The translations under genes and the position numbers were made by a program. From JBKJUK01 sp046590705 (lineage in GTDB: Bacteria > Acidobacteriota > Thermoanaerobaculia > Gp7-AA8), in the NCBI GenBank assembly GCA_046590705.1, contig JBKJUK010000394.1, positions 1 to 43,911 of the forward strand: DNA of 43,911 nucleotides, read 5' to 3'. The notes beneath the pieces are model-generated. The model saw only the letters and a list, made by a program, of their open reading frames with translations. It had not been told where the DNA came from and made no database searches. Shown here piece after piece: positions 8,109 to 16,336 of this stretch (its first letter is position 1; the number at the start of each line of letters is the position of its first letter).

Positions 8109-9617
8109 ATGAACGAACTGTTGCTGAATGGCGCTGATCTCACGCTGGAGGTTCTGCGGCTTGTTGCGGGGGGTGGGCTTCGGGTCAGGCTTGCACCGGA
8201 AGCGCGCGAGCGCATGCAGGCATCACGCGATCTGGTGGATCGATTCGTGTCGGAGGGTCGAACGGTGTACGGCATTACCACCGGCTTCGGCGTTTTCTCC
8301 GAGGTAGCCATCGCTCCTGACGACGTCCTGATTCTGCAGCGGAACCTGATTCTTTCGCACTGCGCCGGTACGGGAGATCCACATCCGCGAACGGTGGTGC
8401 GTGCACTGATGGTCCTGCGGGCCAATGCACTCGCCAAAGGGTTTTCCGGGATACGCATCGAGGTCGTGGAATCCCTCCTGGAACTTCTGAATCGTGATGC
8501 CATTCCTCGAATCCCGTCACAGGGCTCGGTCGGCGCATCCGGTGACCTTGCACCGCTGGCGCATCTTGCTGCAGCTCTGCTGGGCGTTGGCGAGATGGAG
8601 ATGGACGGCGCGGTACTCCCGTCGGCCGATGCCCTGCAGAAGATCGGCCTCGCTCCTGTCGTCTATCAGGCCAAGGAAGGTCTGGCCATGATCAATGGGA
8701 CCCAGGCCATTACTGCCGTGGGCGGCCTGGCGATCGAAAAGGCGCTGCGGTTGCTGGATGTAGCCGATGCCGTGGCGGCCATGACCCTCGATGGTCTGCA
8801 GGGCACCGACGCCGCGTTTGATGCGCGCATACACGAGGTCCGGCCCCACGGAGGTCAGATCCTGGTGGCAGCCAGGATGCGTGCTCTGCTGGCCGGCAGC
8901 AGTCTTCGTGAAGCGCATCGCGACTGCGAACGCGTACAGGATGCTTATTCACTCCGCTGCATTCCGCAGGTGCATGGCGCGGTCCGCGACGCTCTCGAAT
9001 TCTCTGCGACGAAGATGCGCATCGAGATCAATTCGGCAACCGACAATCCGCTGATCTTCGCCGCGCAGGACGAGGCCATCTCCGGTGGAAACTTTCACGG
9101 CGCACCGGTGGCGCTGGCCTGCGACGTCGCAGCGATCGCACTGTGTGACCTGGCCACCATCAGCGAACGTCGGGTGGAGCGGCTGGTCAATCCGCAACTC
9201 TCGGACCTGCCGGCGTTTCTGGTGAAGGAGGCCGGACTCAACAGCGGTTTCATGATTGCGCAGGTCACTGCAGCGGCACTGGCTTCCGAGTGTAAAGCGC
9301 TCTCGCATCCAGCCTCTGTCGACACGATCCCCACCTCGGCCAACAAGGAAGATCACGTGTCGATGGGGCCGATCGCCGCCTGGAAGCTGTCGAGAATCGT
9401 GGAGAATCTCGAAGGGATACTGGCCATCGAGTTGCTCTGTGCCGCGCAGGCCATCGACTTCAGGCGTCCGTTGAAGACTTCCCCGCTGCTGGAGCGGGTC
9501 CACGCTGCGCTCCGGGCGCGGGTGACGCACTGGGAAAGCGACCGCTACCTTCACACCGACATCACCGCAGCGAGGGAAGTGATTGCGTCGATCGCTGAGA
9601 TGGTTCGCGAGGTCTGA
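8109..9617 (+). CDS. hutH: Histidine ammonia-lyase
   Basis: Deaminates L-histidine to urocanate, the first step of histidine degradation. Length is 502 residues, normal for the family. The Ala-Ser-Gly triad that cyclises to the MIO cofactor is at 143-145 (GSVGASGDLAPLAHL). The catalytic Tyr region TVYGITTGFG is at ~52-61. Further family blocks are INGTQAI, DNPLIF, NFHGAPVALACD and NKEDHVSMGPIAAWK. MIO enzymes also include phenylalanine and tyrosine lyases and aminomutases, but the overall match is to HutH. No hutU, hutI or hutF lies in the window, so the rest of the pathway is elsewhere. It is followed by cysteine dioxygenase and kbl on the same strand, giving a small amino-acid catabolism group. 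Confidence 0.92.
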   Translation: MNELLLNGADLTLEVLRLVAGGGLRVRLAPEARERMQASRDLVDRFVSEGRTVYGITTGFGVFSEVAIAPDDVLILQRNLILSHCAGTGDPHPRTVVRALMVLRANALAKGFSGIRIEVVESLLELLNRDAIPRIPSQGSVGASGDLAPLAHLAAALLGVGEMEMDGAVLPSADALQKIGLAPVVYQAKEGLAMINGTQAITAVGGLAIEKALRLLDVADAVAAMTLDGLQGTDAAFDARIHEVRPHGGQILVAARMRALLAGSSLREAHRDCERVQDAYSLRCIPQVHGAVRDALEFSATKMRIEINSATDNPLIFAAQDEAISGGNFHGAPVALACDVAAIALCDLATISERRVERLVNPQLSDLPAFLVKEAGLNSGFMIAQVTAAALASECKALSHPASVDTIPTSANKEDHVSMGPIAAWKLSRIVENLEGILAIELLCAAQAIDFRRPLKTSPLLERVHAALRARVTHWESDRYLHTDITAAREVIASIAEMVREV

Positions 9618-9704
9618 ATTCGACGGAATTGGTAGCGCTCCGAAAATAGCCTGTAATTGCCCGCTCGCTGCTACGGATCTATAGTTACAGAAGTGAGGGA
9701 CATC

Positions 9705-10340
9705 ATGGACCTGCAGGAAGTTGCACCTGGCTCACCGCCACCGTCGTACATACCACTGCTTCAATTCGTGGAGGGTTTGCGGGAGCTGTCGACGGGGGTC
9801 ATTACCAAGGATGGCCTCTGTCGGTATCTCGGGAACTTTCAGATCAACCCTTCCGATCTCGAACCGTATAAGAACTGGCTGCCTGAGAAGCACGCCCGCA
9901 ATCTCATTTTCCGCAACGAGATGATCGAGCTGATGTTGATCTGCTGGAATATCGGCAACCGCACCCCGCTCCATACTCACAACGGGCAGCTGGGCTGGAT
10001 GGTGATGCACGAAGGCAAGCTCTTCGTCGAGAACTTCCGCCACCTGGAATGTAACAAGCCGGAGAATCAGCAGGTCGTCGGGATGGACTGTCTGGCCGGA
10101 GCAACTGCGATTTCCATGCAGCCACTCGAAACGGAACTCGTTACTCCCGGGGGCAGGCTGAATACCGTCGACAAGGAACATACCATCCACCGGATCTCGA
10201 ATCTTCCCGAGTGGAACGAGAAAGCAGTGAGCCTTCACATTTACTCGAAGCCGATCGACTCCTGCGTCGTGTTCGACCTCGAGGAGAGTCGCTGTTTCCG
10301 GCGTGACCTGAAGTACGACTTCATGCGGCCGCTGCAGTAG
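9705..10340 (+). CDS. Cysteine dioxygenase family protein
   Basis: A mononuclear-iron cupin expected to oxidise L-cysteine to cysteine sulfinate. The start MDLQEVAPG at 9705 is preceded by GAGGGA at 5 nt, giving 211 residues; the frame is open 16 codons further. Iron ligands are visible: the HTH pair His90/His92 in RTPLHTHNGQ and a third His in the EHTIHRISN block (His162 by alignment to His140 of the mammalian enzyme). The conserved SLHIYSKPID block supplies the substrate-site Tyr180. The cross-linking Cys of the mammalian enzyme is replaced by Gly, as is usual in bacterial members. Some relatives oxidise 3-mercaptopropionate or other thiols, so the exact substrate is not certain. It lies 87 nt after hutH. 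Confidence 0.85.
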   Translation: MDLQEVAPGSPPPSYIPLLQFVEGLRELSTGVITKDGLCRYLGNFQINPSDLEPYKNWLPEKHARNLIFRNEMIELMLICWNIGNRTPLHTHNGQLGWMVMHEGKLFVENFRHLECNKPENQQVVGMDCLAGATAISMQPLETELVTPGGRLNTVDKEHTIHRISNLPEWNEKAVSLHIYSKPIDSCVVFDLEESRCFRRDLKYDFMRPLQ

Positions 10341-10393
10341 CTGTTTTTAGGCCGGTGGCCGGGGAAGCAAACAGACTGCAATCTTGGCCAGCA

Positions 10394-10569
10394 CGTCATT
10401 CCGATGAGCAGGCGATGAGTGTGCGAGTTCGCGTGCTGTGAATGCGAAGAGGAATCTCCGTTCCGCGCCGCGAGGATCGAACTCTTACACCGCGTCTGCG
10501 CGGAACGGAGATTCCTCCTCGCGGCTACGGCTGCGGCAGGCGGATGATAGCGCGGCTCGTCGGAATGAC
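10394..10569. repeat. Composite palindromic element, copy A
   Basis: About 176 bp bounded by CGTCATTCCGA and TCGGAATGAC. Inside are facing motifs GAGGAATCTCCGTTCCGCGC and GCGGAACGGAGATTCCTC. The same plan occurs in copies B (22665-22841), C (34998-35148) and D (35861-36012). A is in the opposite orientation to B: the left half of A matches the reverse complement of the right half of B. It fills most of the 10341-10709 gap between the cysteine dioxygenase gene and kbl. Confidence 0.85.
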
Positions 10570-10668
10570 GCCGCGCGCAGAGCGTGTCCGAAACCTGGCG
10601 TGACGGTAATTTTCGAGGGGTCGAGAACCTGGCCTGTCTCTACTCCGGCCCCCGGCCCGCTTCAACCG

Positions 10669-10674
10669 TACAAT
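10669..10674 (+). promoter_or_regulatory. -10-like TACAAT upstream of kbl
   Basis: TACAAT lies 35 nt before the kbl start and is followed by GGGAGGAG close to the ATG, so this gene would have a short leader and a normal ribosome site. A clear -35 is not seen. Confidence 0.35.
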
Positions 10675-10709
10675 ACCCGCGCCGTTACACACCCCCGGGA
10701 GGAGCCCTC

Positions 10710-11894
10710 ATGCAATTGATTCAGACTCTCAGCGCCGAACTCGAAGAAATGAAGCAGGCCGGAACGTTGAAGACCGAGCTCCGTCTGCTTGGACCGCAAG
10801 GGCCGCTCGTCGAAGTCGAGGGCGTCGGCGAAGTCATCATGCTGACCTCGAATAATTACCTCGGTCTGGCAAACCATCCGGCCATCATCGAAGCAGCAGA
10901 GAAGGCGGAACGCGATTACGGATATGGGCTGGCCTCAGTGCGCTTCATCTGCGGCACGCAGGTGATTCACAAGAAGCTCGAAGCGAAGCTGGCAGAATTC
11001 TTCGGCACCGAAGATACGATCCTCTACGGATCGTGCTGGAACGCGAATGAAGGTCTTTTTCAGACGGTCATGGGCGAGCAGGATGCGATCTTTTCGGATG
11101 AGCTGAATCACGCATCGATCATCGATGGTGTAAGACTTTCGAAATCGAGGAAGCTGCGTTACAGGAACATGGACGTGGACGATCTGCGCGCGCAGCTCGA
11201 GGCCAACAGTGGTGCGCGACAGAAGCTGATCGTGACCGACGGCGTATTCTCGATGGAGGGATCGGTCGCTCCGCTGCCGGAAATCGTCGAGATTTCGCGC
11301 GAGCATGAAGCCTTCCTGGTGGTGGATGAGTCGCACGGCACCGGAGTGTTAGGTGCCACCGGCCGAGGAACTGCAGAACACCTGGGGGTGTTCGGAAAAA
11401 TCGATGCCTATACTTCGACACTGGGGAAAGCGCTCGGTGGCTCGCACGGCGGTTTTACCACCGGTCCCGGAGCTCTGGTCGAGTATCTGCGGCAGAAGTC
11501 ACGAACCTACCTCTTCTCGAATTCGCTCCCGCCGGCAGTGGTCCTCGGATCGCTCGCGGCCATCGAGATACTCGAGAAAGATCCTGAGCCGGTGAAACGG
11601 CTGCACGAGAATACCGCCTACTTTCGCAGGATGGCCACGGAAGCCGGACTGACCATCCGGCCTGGCGTACATCCGATCGTCCCGATCATCGTCGGTGATA
11701 CGGCCAGGGCCATCACCATGTCCGCGAAACTGCTGAAGCGCGGCGTCTATGTCTCCGGCTTCGGTTTCCCGGTCGTCCCGCAGGGGCAGGCCAGGTTGCG
11801 TTGTCAGATCAGCGCAGCACACACGAAAGAGCACCTCGAACGTGCGGTGAAAGCGATTACTGAAGTGGCGAAGGAATCGGAAGAGCCAGCCTGA
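10710..11894 (+). CDS. kbl: Glycine C-acetyltransferase (2-amino-3-ketobutyrate CoA ligase)
   Basis: PLP-dependent alpha-oxoamine synthase. With CoA it cleaves 2-amino-3-oxobutyrate (from threonine) to glycine and acetyl-CoA. From ATG 10710, preceded by GGAGG, it is 394 residues, matching Kbl length; the frame is open further upstream without merit. Family blocks are SNNYLGLANHP, RFICGTQVIHKKLE, DELNHASIIDGVRLSKS, the cofactor-binding VVDESHGTGVLG and the PLP lysine in TSTLGKALGGSHGG. The related BioF, HemA and serine palmitoyltransferase share the fold, but the NANEGLFQTV and SIIDGVRL stretches favour Kbl. No threonine dehydrogenase is adjacent. Confidence 0.88.
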   Translation: MQLIQTLSAELEEMKQAGTLKTELRLLGPQGPLVEVEGVGEVIMLTSNNYLGLANHPAIIEAAEKAERDYGYGLASVRFICGTQVIHKKLEAKLAEFFGTEDTILYGSCWNANEGLFQTVMGEQDAIFSDELNHASIIDGVRLSKSRKLRYRNMDVDDLRAQLEANSGARQKLIVTDGVFSMEGSVAPLPEIVEISREHEAFLVVDESHGTGVLGATGRGTAEHLGVFGKIDAYTSTLGKALGGSHGGFTTGPGALVEYLRQKSRTYLFSNSLPPAVVLGSLAAIEILEKDPEPVKRLHENTAYFRRMATEAGLTIRPGVHPIVPIIVGDTARAITMSAKLLKRGVYVSGFGFPVVPQGQARLRCQISAAHTKEHLERAVKAITEVAKESEEPA

Positions 11895-11950
11895 CAGTGC
11901 ATTGAAGGCGCGCCGACGCCCTGACGATCAACTCGGAGCGTGTTGGATTC

Positions 11951-12028
11951 GTAGGGGCGACCTGCGGTCGCCCGCTCCCCTCGTCGTACGGACCGCACCG
12001 GAGAGTGGGCGCGCGCAACCCGCCCTAC
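11951..12028. repeat. Paired inverted GTAGGGGCG-type repeat, copy 1
   Basis: Left arm 11951-11980 (GTAGGGGCGACCTGCGGTCG, then CCCGCTCCCC) faces right arm ~12002-12028 (ending GCGCGCAACCCGCCCTAC). It sits between the convergent ends of kbl and the chemoreceptor gene and could act as a bidirectional transcription barrier. The same plan recurs at 16224-16307, and a similar one at 20687-20788. Confidence 0.75.
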
Positions 12029-12060
12029 ATTTCAGGCGAGCGCATGCGCAGGGTGGGAAC

Positions 12061-14544
12061 TCAGCTGATCTGAAAGCGAGCGACTTCCTTGTCGAACTCA
12101 CGGCCACTCTCGAGTAGGCCCTGTACTGTTCGATTGAATTCCTGCGCCACGGCGTCGTTGGCGCCTGCAATCTGCTGCATCGTTCTGGAGGCATCCGCGA
12201 TCTGTTCGGTCTCCTGGAGTTGACCATCCAGCAGGTCGCGGATCATGCGCACATCGTGTGCAATCTGTTCCATGGCCGAGGTGATGCCTGCGCTGGCTTG
12301 AGACTGCTGTCCGGTCGAGTTGCGGACCTGCAGCGCGATCTCCCTCACTCGTTCAGCTTCCTCAGCAAGGAGATTCGTTCCGCGCGCCTGCTCCTCCATG
12401 GAGCGGGTGATCTCGGCGATGTGATCGGACATCTTCGAGGTCACGGAGTGGAGGTGCCGGCTGGCCTGGGCCTGTTCCTCGAGCGCCGACGAGATCTTGT
12501 TGGCCATCTCGTAGGACTCGGCGGATCGCGAGACAATCCGCGCGAGTGACTGTGAGGCGTCCTGCGCCTGCAGTACGTTGCGGTCGATCTGTACGACTCC
12601 TTCATTCATGGCCAGTGCCGCGTCGCGCGAACCGATCTGTACGGCCTTGATGATGCCGGCGATTTCCTTGGTGGAGTTGCGGGTCCGGTCGGCCAGTTCC
12701 CTGATTTCGTCGGCGACCACGCTGAAGCCGAGGCCGTGCTCACCAGCCTGGGCGGCGATGATGGCCGCGTTCAGAGAGAGAAGGTTGGTGCGTTCGGTAA
12801 CTTCTTCGATGACGGTGAGGATCTGGCTGATCTGTCCGATACTTTTCTGCAGTTCGTCGAGCACGGCCGACGTCTTTTTACTCGATTGCTGCGCGCTCCT
12901 GATTCCTTCAACGGTGTCAGCGACTGCTGTGCCGCCGCCGCTGGCCTCTTCACGTACCTGGCGTGAGATCTCTGCCGTCGACTCTGCTGATCGCCGGAGT
13001 TCCTCGACGGTCGACTGCATTTGAGCGACGAAGGAAAGGACTTCGTCCCCGATCCCAGCCAGCACCGAGGTACGCGAGGACATCTCTCGCGCCGAGGCAT
13101 CCATCTGCGTTGTCGAGGACGACGTTTTCTCGACGGACTGGAAAAGGTAATCCATGCTGCGAGCGACTTCTTCCGACGACGCATTGAGTTCAAGCGCGCG
13201 GCTCGATGCGTCCTGAGACAGCTCGGTCACGGTTTCTGCTGCAGAGAGCACGGATTCTGCGCCCGATCGCACGTTGGTGACAGCGGTTGAAGCGCGCTCA
13301 GTGAGTGAGGTCTGATCGCTGGCGCTCTTGAGTAGTGCATCTGTACCACCGGTAATGACCCGGACGCCCTCGGTGATGGCCGTGCCGCTTCCGCCGACGC
13401 TGCTGATGAGGCGTTGCAGATTTCGCCTGGTCTCGAAGAAGCTTTCCGCGAGGCGTCCGACTTCGTCGTCTGAGAAGATCCTGGCTTCGCCGCGGAAGTT
13501 TCCACGAGCCAGCTCGGCTGCGACGGTCGTCAGCTGAGTCAGCGGTTGCGTCACATCGCGAGAGAGGAAGTAGGTGGCGAGGGAGAAGAGCAATGTCGTG
13601 AGGAGAGTGATGACCAGGGTGTAAAAGGAGATCTGGTAAGGAATGTTGGCGAAAGGTGCCCAGGGAATGTCGAGAACCAGAATCGAGCCGTCCTTGAGCT
13701 GCTGAAAACGACTGACATTCGAGGAGATGAAAGCGGTGCTGTCGCCGGTCTTCCGTTCTCGGATGGCGAGCACGCCGGCCTGGTCGAGCTTTGCCGGAAT
13801 TCGTCCGAGCAGCTTCCCGTCCGGGCGGATGAGAAACACGCTGTAGCTCGGAGGAATGTAGTCACGCAGAGTATCTACGGTGGACTGATCGATTTTGGCA
13901 GAGATGTTTGCGGATTCCACCAGCCTGTCGAATCGATCTTTGTCGGTGTTGACCGCTAGTTGCTCGAGGGTCGTGGATACGCGGGATGAGACCAGCTGAA
14001 CCAGCGCAGCAGAGGAGACGATGAAGAAGCCGATGAAAACCACTGCGATCTTCTTTCCCAGCGGAACGAGCTTTCCCCGATATCCGAATTCACCGCTCTC
14101 GCCGCTGGCCTCGATCAGCATCTGTTTGCCAGCTGCGTAGCTCCAGCTCACGGCCGGCATTGCCGCAATCAGCATTGCCACCAGAAAGTAGGTGAACCCG
14201 AGAAAGCCAGGTAGGACTAGAAGTGCGGCCAGTATGGCGAACAGGAATCCGCCGCCGATCCAGGCCATTGCGGCGCTTCTCACAGTCTGCTGCAGGCACT
14301 TCGAAGCAATTTCGGAGAGTCCGGACGAGCGCTTGTTCTGCTCGACCTCCATGACGTACGGGCGAACGCGGGAAACGAACAAGACGGCCGCGGCTCCGTA
14401 GACCACCACGGCCAGCGCCAGGAGTGTCAGCCAGCCAACCCGGGAAAGCTGCGCGACCTGTGAAATGAAGAGGAAGGCTACCGGCAGGGTAACCACGGCA
14501 GGAGGAAGCAGCAGGCGTCGCGTGTAGTGACTCGTGAGGTTCAA
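12061..14544 (-). CDS. Methyl-accepting chemotaxis protein with six predicted membrane helices
   Basis: An 827-residue chemoreceptor. Hydrophobic segments lie at ~11-30, 38-58, 93-111, 114-134, 165-188 and 304-327, so the usual two-helix layout is extended by four extra helices. The region between helices 5 and 6 (~190-300, PPSYSVFLIRPDGKLLGRIP) is the likely periplasmic sensor, reminiscent of a small PAS/Cache-type fold. HAMP is at ~328-380, followed by a long coiled coil. The signalling tip reads TNLLSLNAAIIAAQAGEHG then FSVVADEIRELA; the usual Glu after AAI is Ile. No C-terminal CheR-docking pentapeptide is seen. It begins with TTG at 14544 with AGGAG upstream, 36 nt after purF, so it is probably co-transcribed with purF. 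No che genes are near. Confidence 0.9.
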   Translation of the reverse strand: MNLTSHYTRRLLLPPAVVTLPVAFLFISQVAQLSRVGWLTLLALAVVVYGAAAVLFVSRVRPYVMEVEQNKRSSGLSEIASKCLQQTVRSAAMAWIGGGFLFAILAALLVLPGFLGFTYFLVAMLIAAMPAVSWSYAAGKQMLIEASGESGEFGYRGKLVPLGKKIAVVFIGFFIVSSAALVQLVSSRVSTTLEQLAVNTDKDRFDRLVESANISAKIDQSTVDTLRDYIPPSYSVFLIRPDGKLLGRIPAKLDQAGVLAIRERKTGDSTAFISSNVSRFQQLKDGSILVLDIPWAPFANIPYQISFYTLVITLLTTLLFSLATYFLSRDVTQPLTQLTTVAAELARGNFRGEARIFSDDEVGRLAESFFETRRNLQRLISSVGGSGTAITEGVRVITGGTDALLKSASDQTSLTERASTAVTNVRSGAESVLSAAETVTELSQDASSRALELNASSEEVARSMDYLFQSVEKTSSSTTQMDASAREMSSRTSVLAGIGDEVLSFVAQMQSTVEELRRSAESTAEISRQVREEASGGGTAVADTVEGIRSAQQSSKKTSAVLDELQKSIGQISQILTVIEEVTERTNLLSLNAAIIAAQAGEHGLGFSVVADEIRELADRTRNSTKEIAGIIKAVQIGSRDAALAMNEGVVQIDRNVLQAQDASQSLARIVSRSAESYEMANKISSALEEQAQASRHLHSVTSKMSDHIAEITRSMEEQARGTNLLAEEAERVREIALQVRNSTGQQSQASAGITSAMEQIAHDVRMIRDLLDGQLQETEQIADASRTMQQIAGANDAVAQEFNRTVQGLLESGREFDKEVARFQIS

Positions 14545-14580
14545 TCGCGCTCCTGTTGCTGTCGCCGTTGGTTGATCAGT

Positions 14581-16080
14581 TCATCGCACCGCTTCCACTG
14601 CGCTTTCATTCTTGTCGAACACGACCGGATAGCGGCCAGTGAAGCAGGCGGTGCAGTACGAGTTGTCCCTGTTCGCTTTACCACTTGCCACTCCATCGAG
14701 AAGTCCTTCTTCGGAAAGATACCCGAGCGAGTCCGCTTCGATGTAGGCCCGTATCTCTTCGACGGTGTTACTTCCTGCAATCAGCTCGCGCCGCTTCGGG
14801 GTGTCGATGCCATAGTAGCAGGGGCCCGTGGTCGGGGGCGACGAGATGCGCATGTGAACTTCGCTGGCCCCGGCCGCCTTCAACATGCGGACGATTTTCT
14901 TGGAGGTCGTTCCGCGGACGATAGAGTCGTCCACCAGCACGATTCGTTTACCTTCCACGATCTGGCGAACCGGATTGAGTTTCACTTTGACACCGAAGTT
15001 ACGAATGGACTGCTTCGGCTCGATGAACGTACGTCCGACGTAATGGTTACGCACCAGGCCGAACTCGAAGGGGATTCCCGACTCCTGCGCATACCCGAGC
15101 GCGGCGAACACACCGGAATCGGGAACCGGCACGACGATGTCTGCGTCTGCAGGATGTTCCCGGGCCAGCCGCGCACCGAACCGTTTCCTGGTCTCGGCGA
15201 CATTGTTTCCGAAGATCACAGAATCGGGTCGGGCGAAGTAGACGTGTTCGAAGACACATTGAGCCTGACGTTCCGCAGGCGTATGACGAATCGATCGCAC
15301 GTTCGGTCCTGAGGGTGTGTTCTCGAGGACGATCACTTCGCCGGGCATGACTTCGCGAATGGAATCGGCGTCGATGAGATCGAAGGCGCAGGTTTCAGAC
15401 GAGACCACCAGGGACTCCTCGATTCGACCGATCACGAGCGGCCTGAAACCGTGCGGGTCGCGCGCTGCGATGATGCGATCAGCGATCATGGCCACGATCG
15501 AGTACGCCCCACGAACACGGGTGAGTGCATCGACCAGAGCCAGCTCGGCACTCTCGGCGCGGGATCGCGCGAAGAGGTGCAGAATGACTTCGGTATCGCT
15601 CATGGTGTTGAAGATTGCGCCCTCGAGTTCGAGTTCTCTGCGCAATTCCGCGCCATTGACGAGATTGCCGTTGTGCGCGATAGCGATGGGGCCTTTGCTC
15701 GTCGAAGCGACAAGCGGCTGAGCGTTGCAGAGCATGGAACCGCCCGCCGTCGAGTAGCGCACGTGGCCGATGGCCGTGTCACCCGGAAGTCGTTGAAGCC
15801 TTTCCTGCGTGAAGATGTCGGCCACGAGCCCCATTTCCCGCTCGAGATGGATCTGCGGTGAGTTGGCCGCGATCAGGCGCTGGCCCGTTCCGTCACTGCC
15901 TCCGGCCATGCCGATGTTCGTCTCCGACTTGATGGCGCTAGCGGAGAGCGAGGCGATTCCGGCGCTTTCCTGTCCGCGATGTTGCAGAGCGTAGAGCCCG
16001 AGGTACACGAGGTTGGCCGCGTCCTTGTGTCGCAGGACGCCGAACACTCCACACTCCTCTTTGAACTTGTCGTCGAACAT
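14581..16080 (-). CDS. purF: Amidophosphoribosyltransferase, Fe-S type
   Basis: Transfers glutamine amide nitrogen to PRPP to make phosphoribosylamine, the first step of purine synthesis. Length is 499 residues. The N-terminal Ntn glutaminase nucleophile is Cys10 (EECGVFG), which implies removal of a nine-residue propeptide. The glutaminase blocks YALQHRGQESAGI, GHVRYSTAG and AHNGNLVN are present. The PRPP site reads IVLVDDSIVRGTTSKK. Four cysteines match the Bacillus-type 4Fe-4S ligands: CVFEHVYFARPDS, GPCYYGID and SYCTACF. An insert of about 20 residues near residue 50-75 lengthens the glutaminase domain. The start has GAGGAG upstream and a -10-like TAGGAT at 16096-16101. purL lies immediately upstream on the same strand. 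Confidence 0.95.
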   Translation of the reverse strand: MFDDKFKEECGVFGVLRHKDAANLVYLGLYALQHRGQESAGIASLSASAIKSETNIGMAGGSDGTGQRLIAANSPQIHLEREMGLVADIFTQERLQRLPGDTAIGHVRYSTAGGSMLCNAQPLVASTSKGPIAIAHNGNLVNGAELRRELELEGAIFNTMSDTEVILHLFARSRAESAELALVDALTRVRGAYSIVAMIADRIIAARDPHGFRPLVIGRIEESLVVSSETCAFDLIDADSIREVMPGEVIVLENTPSGPNVRSIRHTPAERQAQCVFEHVYFARPDSVIFGNNVAETRKRFGARLAREHPADADIVVPVPDSGVFAALGYAQESGIPFEFGLVRNHYVGRTFIEPKQSIRNFGVKVKLNPVRQIVEGKRIVLVDDSIVRGTTSKKIVRMLKAAGASEVHMRISSPPTTGPCYYGIDTPKRRELIAGSNTVEEIRAYIEADSLGYLSEEGLLDGVASGKANRDNSYCTACFTGRYPVVFDKNESAVEAVR

Positions 16081-16114
16081 TACCGCTCCTCGAACATCCT
16101 AGCTGAAGGTCTTG

Positions 16115-16148
16115 CAGTAGTCAGTAGGCAGGAGCCAGTAACCAGTAG
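16115..16148. repeat. CAGTAGTCAGTA-type satellite, short copy
   Basis: Tandem-like units of CAGTAGTCAGTA and CCAGTAACCAGTAG, the same family as the longer stretches at 22509-22598 and 22881-22925. It lies in the purL-purF gap. Confidence 0.6.
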
Positions 16149-16223
16149 AAAGGCGGCCGGGGGCCGGGGTCAGAGCGCTTTGCTCTGGAGGACTACCTGA
16201 ATCCCTTTGACGACCATGCTCGA

Positions 16224-16307
16224 TGTAGGGGCGAGCTGCGCTCGCCCGCTCTCCCGGCCGTTAGATGAAATGCACGGGGGAGCGGGCGCGCGCAACGCGC
16301 CCCTACA
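16224..16307. repeat. Paired inverted GTAGGGGCG-type repeat, copy 2
   Basis: Arms 16224-16255 (TGTAGGGGCGAGCTGCGCTC...) and 16276-16307 (...CAACGCGCCCCTACA) are largely complementary over 32 nt around a 20-nt loop. It is positioned just after the purL stop codon on its downstream side and could end or attenuate purL transcription before purF. Confidence 0.8.
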
Positions 16308-16336
16308 TGCGAACGTTCAGCTTCATAAGAGAAGCA

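Noticed and set aside
14527..15312. 261-residue open frame on the plus strand
   Set aside because: Lies wholly antisense to purF and the chemoreceptor start; composition is that of a shadow frame in GC-rich DNA.
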